Shown piece after piece: positions 1-8,493 of a stretch of DNA of 64,000 nucleotides; within the stretch, counting starts at the first letter, position 1, and the number at the start of each line of letters is the position of its first letter. The notes below the pieces were generated by a model that saw only the letters and a list, made by a program, of their open reading frames with translations, did not search any database and was not told where the DNA came from. A program made the translations under genes and the position numbers. Origin of the DNA: Streptomyces sp. 1-11 (GTDB taxonomy: Bacteria > Actinomycetota > Actinomycetes > Streptomycetales > Streptomycetaceae); assembly GCF_007176755.1 (NCBI RefSeq), contig NZ_BJTV01000005.1, positions 248,001-312,000 on the forward strand, in the 5' to 3' direction.

Positions 1-228
1 CTCGGCGCCCCAGAGCGCGTCGATCAGTTCCGCCGCGGTCGCCGTGCGGCCCTCGCGCAGCAGCAGGGCGGCCAGCAGGGCGCGCTGCTGCGGCGAGCCG
101 GTGTTCAGCGCCTCCTCGCCGCGCCGGGCCCGCACCGGACCGAGCACCCCGAAGCGCGTCACCTCCGGTGCCGCGGCGACCGCGGAGCCGGCACGCCGCT
201 GCCCAGGCACTCGCGGCCCACCGTCCAT
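1..228 (-). CDS. BTAD/SARP-family transcriptional regulator, N-terminal part only
   Basis: Only the first 76 codons lie inside the window; the gene runs off the left edge. After about 20 variable residues the translation reads TRFGVLGPVRARRGEEAL, then SPQQRALLAALLLREGRT and AAELIDALWGAE. This is the classic start of the OmpR-like winged helix of AfsR/SARP/BTAD regulators (GxLGPV...P.QRALLA.LLL..G..V....LI..LWG). The ATG at 228 is chosen because it gives the family-typical short lead before the winged helix. Such proteins activate secondary-metabolism or other pathway genes in actinomycetes. Whether it is a short SARP or a large AfsR-type STAND protein cannot be told from this piece. Confidence 0.8.
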   Translation of the reverse strand, partial: MDGGPRVPGQRRAGSAVAAAPEVTRFGVLGPVRARRGEEALNTGSPQQRALLAALLLREGRTATAAELIDALWGAE

Positions 229-405
229 GCGTTCGACCCCCTAGGACCCGTCATCCCGAACAACCCCGTCAGTTTGCCTTGTTCGGGGCGGTTGCGTCAG
301 CAGCGGGAGACGCCGATCACAGACCGGTACGCCGGGGTCCACAGGGTCTGCACACGGTCTCCCCACACGGAGGCCCGTCCCTCCGGCCGGCCGGCGCGGC
401 CGGCT

Positions 406-801
406 TCAGTCCGTCAGGTCCACCCGCACCGTCAGCAGGTCCGTGCCGAACGCCCGTACCGCCGCGCTGTTGAAGCGGGGCAGGGAGCGCAGCCGGGCCA
501 CGGCGTCGTCGTCCGGCAGCAGGTGGGCGGTGCCGTGGTGCCAGCGGCCGGCGACCCGGACGCGGACCCGCGGGTCGGCCTGGATGTTGCGCACGTACTG
601 CGACTTGCGGCCGAACTCCGAGACGATCCAGAACGACTCCCCGGCCCGGCGCCCGCCCACCGGCGTCCGCCGCGGCTCACCGCTCACCCGGCCGGTGGTC
701 TCCAGCAGGGTCTGGAAGGGCAGGCGCCGGTTGAGCGGATTGGCGACATACCGCTGGAACCGGGTGACGACGCGCTGCTTGAGGTCCGCACGGCCTGACA
801 T
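406..801 (-). CDS. deazaflavin (F420)-dependent nitroreductase-family protein
   Basis: 131 residues, usual size for the DDN/DUF385 split-barrel family, which uses reduced coenzyme F420 or binds related flavins in the cytoplasm. Family signatures are visible: ETTGRVSGEPRRTPV near residues 40-55, then ESFWIVSEFGRKSQYVRNI and a dense beta segment RVRVRVAGRWHHGTAHLL. The start ATG at 801 is in a good context; a reading frame open upstream of it runs into repetitive DNA and is not part of the gene. It lies on the opposite strand from fbiC about 750 bp away, so a cofactor-making gene and a probable cofactor-using gene are near neighbours. Substrate unknown. Confidence 0.85.
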   Translation of the reverse strand: MSGRADLKQRVVTRFQRYVANPLNRRLPFQTLLETTGRVSGEPRRTPVGGRRAGESFWIVSEFGRKSQYVRNIQADPRVRVRVAGRWHHGTAHLLPDDDAVARLRSLPRFNSAAVRAFGTDLLTVRVDLTD

Positions 802-1046
802 GTCCCTGGATCTCCCGCTCTCCCCGGCCGTTCCCAGGCCCCGCCCGGATACCGCGCCGACCCCGCGCGGGCCCTGTGGCGTGGCGCCCGGGCTCTCGTA
901 CGACTGACGCTGCCAGCCTCCCCCGCGGTCGGGAGCCACCGCAAGGACCCGCGCGGCCCCGGCTCCCGGCAGCGGGCCCGGGCCGGCCACGGACGCGTGG
1001 GCCTTCCCCGCCTCGACGCCGAGACCGCCCGCGTCGCACCGGCGCC

Positions 1047-1160
1047 CTGTCCCGCACCGCCTCGACGCCGCGCTGGCGGCCTGTCCCGCACCGCCTCGAC
1101 GTCGCGCTGGCGGCCTGTCCCGCACCGCCTCGACGTCGCGCTGGCGGCCTGTCCCGCGCC
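1047..1160. repeat. 34-bp tandem repeat (about 3.4 units)
   Basis: The phrase CTGTCCCGCACCGCCTCGAC recurs at 1047, 1081 and 1115, with a partial copy at 1149, an exact 34-bp period. Because 34 is not a multiple of three, any reading frame shifts each unit, so this is not a coding repeat. It sits in the long intergenic stretch between the nitroreductase-like gene and fbiC (802-1550), in which I see no gene. Confidence 0.9.
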
Positions 1161-1200
1161 GCCCGATCCGTCGTGTCGCCCGCGCCGCCAGGGCTGCTCG

Positions 1201-1311
1201 TGCCGCCCGAGTCGCCGCGCCGCTCGTGCCGGCCAATCCGCCGTGCCGCCCGAGTCGCCGCGCCGCTCGTGCCGGCCAATCCGCCGTGCCGCCTGAGCCG
1301 CCGCGCCGCCC
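1201..1311. repeat. 43-bp tandem repeat (about 2.6 units)
   Basis: Two identical 43-bp units, 1201-1243 and 1244-1286, each containing GTGCCGGCCAATCCGCCG, followed by a diverged partial third unit. As with the neighbouring 34-bp array the period is not a multiple of three. Rest of 802-1550: GC-rich, no supported gene. Confidence 0.88.
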
Positions 1312-1550
1312 AAACCGCCGCACCGCCCCAGCCGTCGCCCGCCCCGGAGCCGGGGGAGGTGCCGCGCGGCTGGCGGAGCGGCGCCGTCCGGGCCGCCGGC
1401 TCCCCGGACGCCGGGTTCCGGGCCCCCGCCCACCGCACGCGGTCGCCGCGATCGTCGCCCCGCGCCGGTCGGCAGGCGGCGCCGCCGCCCCGGCCAGGGG
1501 ACCGTCCCGGCCCGCCCCCGTGCTGATCACCCCGAACGTATGCTCAGGGG

Positions 1551-4136
1551 ATGACCACTTCCGCGACCTCCGGAACCGGCCCCACCGAGAACTCCATGCG
1601 TCGCGCCCTCAAACGTACCCGGGACGGCGTCGCCCTCGACGCCGCCGAGGCGGCGGTGCTGCTGCAGGCCCGCGGCGAGGCGCTCACCGATCTCGCCGCG
1701 TCCGCCGCCCGGGTGCGTGACGCGGGCCTGGAGGCGGCCGGCCGCCCCGGCGTCATCACCTACTCGAAGAGCGTCTTCATCCCCCTCACCCGGCTGTGCC
1801 GCGACAAGTGCCACTACTGCACCTTCGTCACCGTCCCCGGCAAGCTGCGCCGCGCGGGCCACGGGATGTTCATGTCCCCCGACGAGGTGCTGGACATCGC
1901 CCGCAAGGGAGCCGCCCTCGGCTGCAAGGAAGCCCTCATCACCCTCGGCGACAAACCCGAGGACCGCTGGCCCGAGGCGCGGGAGTGGCTGGACGCGCAC
2001 GGCTACGACGACACCATCGCCTACGTCCGCGCCGTCTCCATCCGCATCCTGGAGGAGACGGGCCTGCTGCCCCACCTCAACCCGGGCGTGATGAGCTGGA
2101 CCGACTTCCAGCGGCTGAAGCCCGTCGCCCCCTCGATGGGCATGATGCTGGAGACGACGGCCACCCGGCTCTGGTCCGAGCCCGGCGGCCCGCACTTCGG
2201 CTCCCCGGACAAGGAACCGGCCGTCCGGCTCAGGGTGCTGGAGGACGCGGGGCGTTCCTCCGTCCCCTTCACCTCCGGCCTGCTGATCGGCATCGGCGAG
2301 ACCTACGAGGAACGCGCCGAGTCCCTCTTCGCGCTGCGCAAGGTCGCCCGCGCCTACCACGGCGTCCAGGAACTGATCATCCAGAACTTCCGCGCCAAGC
2401 CGGACACCGCGATGCGCGGCATGCCGGACGCCGAACTCGACGACCTGGTCGCCACGGTGGCCGTCGCCCGGCTCATCATGGGCCCCTCGGCCTGTCTGCA
2501 GGCGCCGCCCAACCTCGTCGACGGGGAGTACGAGCGGCTGATCGGCGCCGGTATCGACGACTGGGGCGGGGTGTCGCCGCTGACCGTCGACCACGTCAAC
2601 CCCGAGCGCCCCTGGCCGCAGATCGACGAACTCGCCGCCAGGTCCCGCGCCGCCGGCTTCGAGCTGCGCGAACGCCTCTGCGTCTACCCGGAGTTCGTCC
2701 GCCGCGGCGAGCCCTGGCTGGATCCGCGGCTGCGCCCCCACGTCGGCGCGCTCGCCGACCCGGAGACCGGACTCGCACTGCCGGACGCGGTGGTCGAGGG
2801 GCGCCCCTGGCAGGAGCCGGAGGAGGCGTTCACCGCCACCGGCCGCACGGACCTGCACACCGCGATCGACACCGAGGGCCGCACCGCCGACCGGCGCGCC
2901 GACTTCGACGAGGTGTACGGCGACTGGCAGGCACTGCGCGAGGCGGCCGCCCCCGGCATGGCGCCCGAGCGCATCGACACGGACGTACGGCAGGCGCTGC
3001 GCACGGCCGCCGACGACCCGACCCGGCTGACCGACGCCGAGGCCCTGGCGCTGCTGCACGCGGACGGCCCGGCGCTGGACGCGCTGTGCCGGGTGGCCGA
3101 CGACGTGCGCAGGTCCGCGGTGGGCGACGACGTCACCTACATCGTCACCCGCAACATCAACTTCACCAACGTCTGCTACACCGGCTGCCGTTTCTGCGCG
3201 TTCGCCCAGCGCCGCACCGACGCCGACGCCTACACCCTCTCCCTGGAGCAGGTCGCCGACCGGGCCCAGCAGGCGTGGGAGGTCGGCGCGGTCGAGGTGT
3301 GCATGCAGGGCGGCATCCACCCGGACCTGCCCGGCACCGCCTACTTCGACATCGCGAAGGCGGTGAAGGAGCGCGTCCCCGGGATGCACGTCCACGCCTT
3401 CTCGCCGATGGAGGTGGTCAACGGCGCGACCCGGACGGGCATGCCGATCCGCGAGTGGCTGGCCGCCGCCAAGGAGGCGGGCCTGGACTCCATCCCCGGC
3501 ACCGCGGCGGAGATCCTGGACGACGAGGTCCGCTGGGTGCTCACCAAGGGCAAGCTGCCCACGGCCACCTGGACCGAGGTGATCAGGACCGCCCACGAGC
3601 TGGGCATCCGGTCCTCCTCCACGATGATGTACGGCCACGTGGACCAGCCCCGCCACTGGCTCGGCCACCTGCGCACCCTGGCCGGGATCCAGCGCGAGAC
3701 GGGCGGCTTCACGGAGTTCGTCACCCTGCCCTTCATCCACACCAACGCGCCCGTCTACCTGGCGGGCATCGCCCGGCCCGGCCCCTCCACCCGGGACAAC
3801 CGGGCGGTGACCGCGATGGCGCGGCTGCTGCTGCACCCGTGGATCCCCAACATCCAGACGAGCTGGGTGAAGCTCGGCACCGAGGGCGCGGCGGAGATGC
3901 TCCGCTCCGGCGCGAACGACCTGGGCGGCACCCTCATGGAGGAGACGATCTCCCGCATGGCGGGCTCCTCCTACGGCTCCTACAAGTCGGTCCGCGACCT
4001 GGTCGCCGTGGCGGATGCGGCCGGCCGGCCGGCGAAGCCGCGCACGACCCTGTACGGCGAGGTGCCCGAGGAGCGGCGGCGGGCGGCCGAGGCGTCCGAC
4101 GGCCACCTGCCCGACCTGCTGCCGGTCCTGGACTGA
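1551..4136 (+). CDS. fbiC: FbiC, bifunctional FO synthase (CofG-CofH fusion)
   Basis: 861 residues, normal for actinobacterial FbiC. It makes 7,8-didemethyl-8-hydroxy-5-deazariboflavin (FO), the chromophore of coenzyme F420, from a tyrosine and 5-amino-6-ribitylamino-uracil. Two radical-SAM halves are visible: the CofG half with the CX3CX2C cluster motif CRDKCHYC near residue 83, and the CofH half with CYTGCRFC near residue 541. Each is followed by conserved family blocks such as [20 protein letters not shown] and [10 protein letters not shown]. Start ATG 1551 is preceded by a purine-rich GGGG. The F420-related reductase gene lies upstream on the other strand. Confidence 0.97.
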   Translation: MTTSATSGTGPTENSMRRALKRTRDGVALDAAEAAVLLQARGEALTDLAASAARVRDAGLEAAGRPGVITYSKSVFIPLTRLCRDKCHYCTFVTVPGKLRRAGHGMFMSPDEVLDIARKGAALGCKEALITLGDKPEDRWPEAREWLDAHGYDDTIAYVRAVSIRILEETGLLPHLNPGVMSWTDFQRLKPVAPSMGMMLETTATRLWSEPGGPHFGSPDKEPAVRLRVLEDAGRSSVPFTSGLLIGIGETYEERAESLFALRKVARAYHGVQELIIQNFRAKPDTAMRGMPDAELDDLVATVAVARLIMGPSACLQAPPNLVDGEYERLIGAGIDDWGGVSPLTVDHVNPERPWPQIDELAARSRAAGFELRERLCVYPEFVRRGEPWLDPRLRPHVGALADPETGLALPDAVVEGRPWQEPEEAFTATGRTDLHTAIDTEGRTADRRADFDEVYGDWQALREAAAPGMAPERIDTDVRQALRTAADDPTRLTDAEALALLHADGPALDALCRVADDVRRSAVGDDVTYIVTRNINFTNVCYTGCRFCAFAQRRTDADAYTLSLEQVADRAQQAWEVGAVEVCMQGGIHPDLPGTAYFDIAKAVKERVPGMHVHAFSPMEVVNGATRTGMPIREWLAAAKEAGLDSIPGTAAEILDDEVRWVLTKGKLPTATWTEVIRTAHELGIRSSSTMMYGHVDQPRHWLGHLRTLAGIQRETGGFTEFVTLPFIHTNAPVYLAGIARPGPSTRDNRAVTAMARLLLHPWIPNIQTSWVKLGTEGAAEMLRSGANDLGGTLMEETISRMAGSSYGSYKSVRDLVAVADAAGRPAKPRTTLYGEVPEERRRAAEASDGHLPDLLPVLD

Positions 4137-4206
4137 GGGCGGACTGAGTACGATGATCCGACCCCGGTTCCGACAAGGGGATCCATAGCGGAGGAGATGC
4201 GTACCC

Positions 4207-4776
4207 GTGGCTGCCCGACTGCCCTCGTGGGCCTGGGTCTCCGGTCTGACGGTGGCGGCGACCGCCGCCGTCGTCGCCCTTGGCGTGCAGGCCGAGCACG
4301 GTCCGCATCCCACGGCCGCGGCGGCCGCGCCCAGCGCGTCGGCGTCGGCGTCGGCGCGCCCGCACGCCTCCGCCGGCCCGGAGCGGTCGGCCCCGCCCGC
4401 CCTGCCGGACGGGTCGGGATCGGGCCGCCGGATCGTCTACTCCGTCGGTGACAAGCGGGTGTGGCTGGTCGACGCGACAGGCCACGCCGCCCGTACGTTC
4501 ACGGTGTGGCCGGGCACGGTGGACCCGCAGCCCGGCCGCTACTCGATCACCCTGCGCACCCAGTCCCTCAAGGGCTCGGACGGCGTCGAGATCGAGCACG
4601 TGATGTACTTCACCAAGGCCGAGGGCGTGAACATAGCCTTCTCCAACGCCCTCGACGGCTCCTCGCCCCCGCCGGCGAACGGCCAGAAGCTGGGCGGCAT
4701 ACGCATGCACAAGCAGGACGGCGCCGCCCTGTGGTCCTTCGGGGATCTGGGCGCAAAGGTGACGGTCGTCAGCTAG
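4207..4776 (+). CDS. secreted/anchored L,D-transpeptidase-like protein lacking the catalytic cysteine
   Basis: 189 residues from a GTG preceded by GGAGGAG at 4191-4197. One N-terminal hydrophobic segment (residues 6-28) and an Ala/Ser/Pro linker place the C-terminal domain outside the membrane. That domain begins IVYSVGDKRVWLVDATG and has ...FTVWPGTVDPQPGRYSI, the usual beta-strand layout of YkuD/ErfK folds. At the expected SHGCxR site it reads GGIRMHKQDGAALW, so the nucleophilic Cys and His are absent. I therefore infer a non-catalytic peptidoglycan-binding or structural relative rather than an enzyme. It converges on and overlaps the DUF2165 gene by 8 bp. Confidence 0.7.
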   Translation: MAARLPSWAWVSGLTVAATAAVVALGVQAEHGPHPTAAAAAPSASASASARPHASAGPERSAPPALPDGSGSGRRIVYSVGDKRVWLVDATGHAARTFTVWPGTVDPQPGRYSITLRTQSLKGSDGVEIEHVMYFTKAEGVNIAFSNALDGSSPPPANGQKLGGIRMHKQDGAALWSFGDLGAKVTVVS

Positions 4777-5305
4777 CTCCGCCCCGCCGTCCGTCCGGCA
4801 GCAGGTTCACGATCAGCGCGACCCCGCTGAGCACGAGCACCCGGGTCGCCGCGTCCAGTCCGTTCCAGGTCTTCGACTGCCACATGGCGAACCACTCGCC
4901 GCCGATGGCGATGAACCCGGCGCCGAAGAGCAGCACGAGCATCAGCAGCCCGTAGACGGAGAACCGCCGGGCCCGCCCGTGGTCCCGCCGCGCCCACAGG
5001 AACGTGCCCGCCGTCAGCACCAGCGCCGCCACCGTCTCCCAGGCGATGATCAGCACGTAGGCGGTGTCCTGGAGCGCGGTGCCGGTGATCGCCCGCCACA
5101 TCAGGTCCTCGTCCTTGAACGTCGTGTCCATCGCCAGCACATGCCGTACGAACTGCTGGTTGGTCCCGAAGTCGGTGATGTTCCCGAGTGCGACGAGCGC
5201 GATGTAGAGGGCGACGACGCCGGTGAGGACACCGGCGGCCAGGTGCGCGCCGGTACCGGAGGTGCGCGTGGTGGCGGTGGCTGCTGTGGTGGGAGTGGTG
5301 GTCAT
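4769..5305 (-). CDS. DUF2165-family small integral membrane protein
   Basis: 178 residues, four predicted membrane helices (about residues 20-42, 85-107, 118-140 and 155-172). DUF2165 hallmarks are clear: NITDFGTNQQFVRHVLAMDT after helix 1 and GGEWFAMWQSKTWNG before helix 4. The biochemical role of the family is unknown. Start ATG 5305 is the first Met before the MTTTPTTAATATT low-complexity head; upstream in-frame sequence is read-through of the neighbouring region. Confidence 0.88.
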   Translation of the reverse strand: MTTTPTTAATATTRTSGTGAHLAAGVLTGVVALYIALVALGNITDFGTNQQFVRHVLAMDTTFKDEDLMWRAITGTALQDTAYVLIIAWETVAALVLTAGTFLWARRDHGRARRFSVYGLLMLVLLFGAGFIAIGGEWFAMWQSKTWNGLDAATRVLVLSGVALIVNLLPDGRRGGAS

Positions 5306-5465
5306 GGCTGGATTCTCCCCGTCGCGGCACGAGTTCTCCCCTGCGCATCGCGCCAGAAACCCGCCTGCTTCAGGCCGAGTTGAGGACCTCGCGCCCGCCG
5401 GGGCGCCCCGGACCCGCGCGGCCCGCCGCCGGTCCCCGCCGCGGACGGGGTGGAAGCGCTCACAG

Positions 5466-5513
5466 CTGTACGGGAATGACCGGGCGGGACTGTACGGGAA
5501 TGACCGGGCGGGA
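5466..5513. repeat. perfect 24-bp tandem duplication in a promoter region
   Basis: CTGTACGGGAATGACCGGGC plus four more bases occurs twice back to back (5466-5489, 5490-5513), 82 bp before the start of the ADP-ribosylglycohydrolase-like gene. No gene is seen in 5306-5594. It could be a duplicated regulator site or a simple slippage product. Confidence 0.85.
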
Positions 5514-5594
5514 CCGATTCGCCCCGGTGAACAGGCCGTCCCCGGTCGATTACAGTGCTGGGCGTCTACGTACGGACGTGCCGAGGAGGCCTGC

Positions 5595-6710
5595 ATGGGC
5601 GCGACGTCCGGCGCCGTCTGGGGCCGCGCCGAGCAGCAGGACTTCCGCAGCCGGGTGCGCGGCGCCCTGCTCGGCGTGGCCGTCGGCGACGCGCTCGGCG
5701 GGCCCGCCGACGCCCTCGACCTGGACGAGATCCGTACCGCGTACGGCGCGGAGGGGCTGCTCGACCTCGCCTTCGGGCACGGCCGGCGCGGCACGGTCAC
5801 CCACCACACCCAGCTCACCCTGTTCACGGTGGACGGGCTGATACGGGCCCAGGTGCGCCGCGACACCGGCGCCTGGCACCCGCCGACCGATCTGCACCGG
5901 GCGTATCTGCGCTGGGCGGCCACCCAGCGGGACTGGGGTCCGGACGAGCGCCGCAAGGACGACGGCTGGCTGGCCCGCGAGGAATGGCTGTACGCCCGCC
6001 GGGACCCGACCCGGGCCCTGCTGCTGGGCCTCGGCGACGAGACCATGGGCACCCTGGACACCCCGAAGAACCCCGGCGAACTGGGCCCGGAGGCCGTCGC
6101 CCGCTCGGCGCCCTTCGGCCTCCTCGTCGGCTGGGAGCCCGAACTCGTCGCCCAGCTCGCCGTGGAGTGCGCGGCCCAGACCCACGGGCACCCCATCGCC
6201 TACCTGTCGGCGGGCGCGTACGCCGTCATCGTGCACGGCCTCGCCCGCGGCGAGAGCCTGGACGCCGCCGTGCAGCGGGCCCTCGCCCTGCTCGCCGCCC
6301 GCCCCGGCCACCAGCCCGTCGCCGACGCCCTCCAGCACGCGCTGGGCGCGGTACGACAGGGCCTGCCCGGCCCCGGACGGGTGGAGGAACTGGCCGGCGA
6401 CGGCACCGCCGACGGACTGCTTGCCGCCGCCGTCTACTGCGCCCTGGTGGGGGAGGACGTACGCCACGGCCTGTGCCTGGCCGTCAACCAGAGCGGGCCC
6501 TCGGCCGCGGCGGGCGCCCTGACCGGCGGACTGCTCGGCACCCTGCACGGCGAGACGGCCCTGCCGCCCGCCTGGCTCGCCGAGCTGGAGGGCCGTCCCA
6601 CCGTCCTGGAACTGGCCGACGACTTCGCGATGGAGATGACCCAGGGCCCCGCCCTGCACGGCCCCGCCGGGTCCGCACCGGGCTGGCTCGCCCGCTATCC
6701 GCGGGCCTGA
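5595..6710 (+). CDS. ADP-ribosylglycohydrolase-fold protein with degenerate metal sites (probable pseudoenzyme)
   Basis: 371 residues, start ATG 5595 with GAGGAGG just upstream. The N-terminus FRSRVRGALLGVAVGDALGGP is the standard opening of DraG/ARH-type ADP-ribosyl-acceptor hydrolases. The family's two magnesium sites are not intact. Where active homologues have TDDTQMTLFT this protein reads VTHHTQLTLFTVDGLI (near residue 75), and where they have N-x-SGDSDSTGA it reads NQSGPSAAAGALTGG (near residue 300). The fold-supporting residues around both motifs are kept, so this is a conserved scaffold without its catalytic aspartates. I infer a binding or regulatory role; ordinary hydrolase activity is unlikely. 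Confidence 0.82.
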   Translation: MGATSGAVWGRAEQQDFRSRVRGALLGVAVGDALGGPADALDLDEIRTAYGAEGLLDLAFGHGRRGTVTHHTQLTLFTVDGLIRAQVRRDTGAWHPPTDLHRAYLRWAATQRDWGPDERRKDDGWLAREEWLYARRDPTRALLLGLGDETMGTLDTPKNPGELGPEAVARSAPFGLLVGWEPELVAQLAVECAAQTHGHPIAYLSAGAYAVIVHGLARGESLDAAVQRALALLAARPGHQPVADALQHALGAVRQGLPGPGRVEELAGDGTADGLLAAAVYCALVGEDVRHGLCLAVNQSGPSAAAGALTGGLLGTLHGETALPPAWLAELEGRPTVLELADDFAMEMTQGPALHGPAGSAPGWLARYPRA

Positions 6711-6728
6711 GCCGCCCCGGCGCAGGCC

Positions 6729-8288
6729 CTACGGCGCTCCCACCACGTCGTCCCCGGCGCTCGCGGGCACCGGCACGGCCGCCGCCGCGTCCCCGTCCGT
6801 GTTGACCTTCTCGATGACCGCCAGCCGCTCCGGGGTGTCCTCCGGCCTGAGGTGGCCGACCAGGACGTACAGCACCAGGGAGACCGCGAGCGGGATGGAG
6901 ACCTGGTACTGCAGCGGGACTCCGCCGTCGACCTGCCAGTTGACCGGGTAGTTCACCAGCCAGAAGGCCAGCAGGCCCGCCGCCCAGCTGGTGAGCGCCG
7001 CGGTCGGGCCGGAGCGGCGGAACGGGCGGAGCAGGCCCAGCATCATCGGGATCGCGATCGGCCCCATCAGGCCCGCGACCCACTTGATGACCACCGTGAT
7101 GATGTCCTTGAAGGCGGGGGAGTTGACCTGGGTCGCCACCGCCATGGACAGGCCCAGGAAGACCACGGTCGTCACCCGGGCCGCGATCAGGCCGGACCGC
7201 TCGCCCCAGCCCCGGGCCCGCGCGGACAGCACCGGCGCCACGTCCCGGGTGAACACCGCCGCGATCGCGTTGGCGTCGGAGGAGCACATGGCCATGGTGT
7301 GCGAGAAGAAGCCGACGATGACCAGGCCCAGCAGCCCGTGCGGCAGGAGCTGTTCGGTCATCAGGGCGTAGGAGTCGGAGCCGTCCGGCTTCTGGGCGTG
7401 GACCAGCAGCGGGGACATCCACATCGGGAAGAACAGGACCACCGGCCACACCAGCCAGAGTGCCGCGGACAGCCGCGCCGACCGCGTGGCCTCCCGCGCG
7501 CTGCCCGTCGCCATGTAGCGCTGGGCCTGGTTGAGCATGCCGCCGTTGTACTCGAAGAGCTTGATGAACAGGAAGGCGAGCAGGAACACCGTGCCGTACG
7601 GGCCGACCAGCGGCTTGCCGTGGCCGTGCAGCGCGGGCTGGTCGAAGGCGTCGAACAGGCCGATGTTCTTGTCGTTCAGCTTCAGCACGACCGCGACGAA
7701 CATCGAGACGCCGGCCAGCAGCTGGATGACGAACTGGCCGAGTTCGGTCAGCGCGTCCGCCCACAGGCCGCCGATCGTGCAGTAGACGGCGGTGATGGCG
7801 CCGGTGATGAGGATGCCCTGGTTCAGGGACACCCCGGTGAACACCGACAGCAGGGTGGAGATCGCGGCCCACTTGGCGCCCACGTCCACGATCTTCAGCA
7901 GCATGCCCGACCAGGCGAGGGCCTGCTGGGTGGAGAGGTTGTAGCGGTTCTTCAGGTACTCGAGCGGCGAGGCCACGTGCAGCCGGGAGCGCAGCCGGTT
8001 GATGCGCGGCGCGAACAGCCTGGCGCCGATGGCGATGCCGAGCGCGATCGGGAAGGACCAGGTGACGAAGGAGGTGACGCCGTAGGTGTAGGCGATGCCC
8101 GCGTACCCCGTGAACATCACCGCGCTGTAGCCCGACATGTGGTGCGAGATGCCGGAGAGCCACCAGGGCATCTTGCCGCCGGCCGTGAAGAAGTCGGAGA
8201 CGTTGTCCACGCGCTTGTGCGACCAGACGCCGATCGCGACCATCACTCCGAAGTAGCCGATCAGCACGACCCAGTCGAGACCGTTCAT
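6729..8288 (-). CDS. sodium:solute symporter family (SSS) transporter
   Basis: 519 residues with about 13 hydrophobic helices. Begins NGLDWVVLIGYFGVMVAIGVW, then the SSS signatures SDFFTAGGKMPWWLSGISHHMSGYSAVMF and YCTIGGLWADALTELGQF. Members use the sodium gradient to import sugars, amino acids, organic acids or other solutes; the substrate cannot be read here, though the subgroup resembles sugar/inositol-type carriers. ATG 8288 is preferred over an upstream in-frame Met because GGAAGGGG lies immediately before it. Monocistronic. Confidence 0.9.
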   Translation of the reverse strand: MNGLDWVVLIGYFGVMVAIGVWSHKRVDNVSDFFTAGGKMPWWLSGISHHMSGYSAVMFTGYAGIAYTYGVTSFVTWSFPIALGIAIGARLFAPRINRLRSRLHVASPLEYLKNRYNLSTQQALAWSGMLLKIVDVGAKWAAISTLLSVFTGVSLNQGILITGAITAVYCTIGGLWADALTELGQFVIQLLAGVSMFVAVVLKLNDKNIGLFDAFDQPALHGHGKPLVGPYGTVFLLAFLFIKLFEYNGGMLNQAQRYMATGSAREATRSARLSAALWLVWPVVLFFPMWMSPLLVHAQKPDGSDSYALMTEQLLPHGLLGLVIVGFFSHTMAMCSSDANAIAAVFTRDVAPVLSARARGWGERSGLIAARVTTVVFLGLSMAVATQVNSPAFKDIITVVIKWVAGLMGPIAIPMMLGLLRPFRRSGPTAALTSWAAGLLAFWLVNYPVNWQVDGGVPLQYQVSIPLAVSLVLYVLVGHLRPEDTPERLAVIEKVNTDGDAAAAVPVPASAGDDVVGAP

Positions 8289-8443
8289 GTGTCCCCTTCC
8301 AGAGTCCACGTGTCAGGGTCAGGCATGTGAACTCTGGTTTCGGAGGTGTACGCACGGCAAGGAAGGGGAACGTCAAGAGAAAGCAAAAATGTCCGTCTGG
8401 GTGATCGCGGTTCACCTATATGAACGACACGGGGTGCGAGAAA

Positions 8444-8466
8444 TCCCCCGGCCGCAGACCGGGGGA
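8444..8466 (-). terminator. hairpin downstream of the 635-residue membrane-protein gene
   Basis: Arms TCCCCCGG (8444-8451) and CCGGGGGA (8459-8466) with a 7-nt loop, 28 bp past the stop codon of the gene ending at 8494. Consistent with an intrinsic-type GC hairpin without a strong U tract, as is usual in Streptomyces. Confidence 0.6.
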
Positions 8467-8493
8467 CCTGGGTGCCGAAGGGGGCCCTGCGCC

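Noticed and set aside
1040..1311. CRISPR array
   Set aside because: Units are directly adjacent with no unique spacers, so this is a tandem repeat; no cas genes in the window.
406..1530. 374-residue minus-strand frame extending the nitroreductase upstream
   Set aside because: The added 243 residues are Arg/Ala/Gly repeats coded by 34- and 43-bp arrays that shift frame; the real protein starts at 801.
1527..4313. 928-residue minus-strand frame opposite fbiC
   Set aside because: It is the mirror of a strongly coding GC-rich gene; composition is His/Gly/Arg/Val with no domain, while the plus strand is an unambiguous FbiC.
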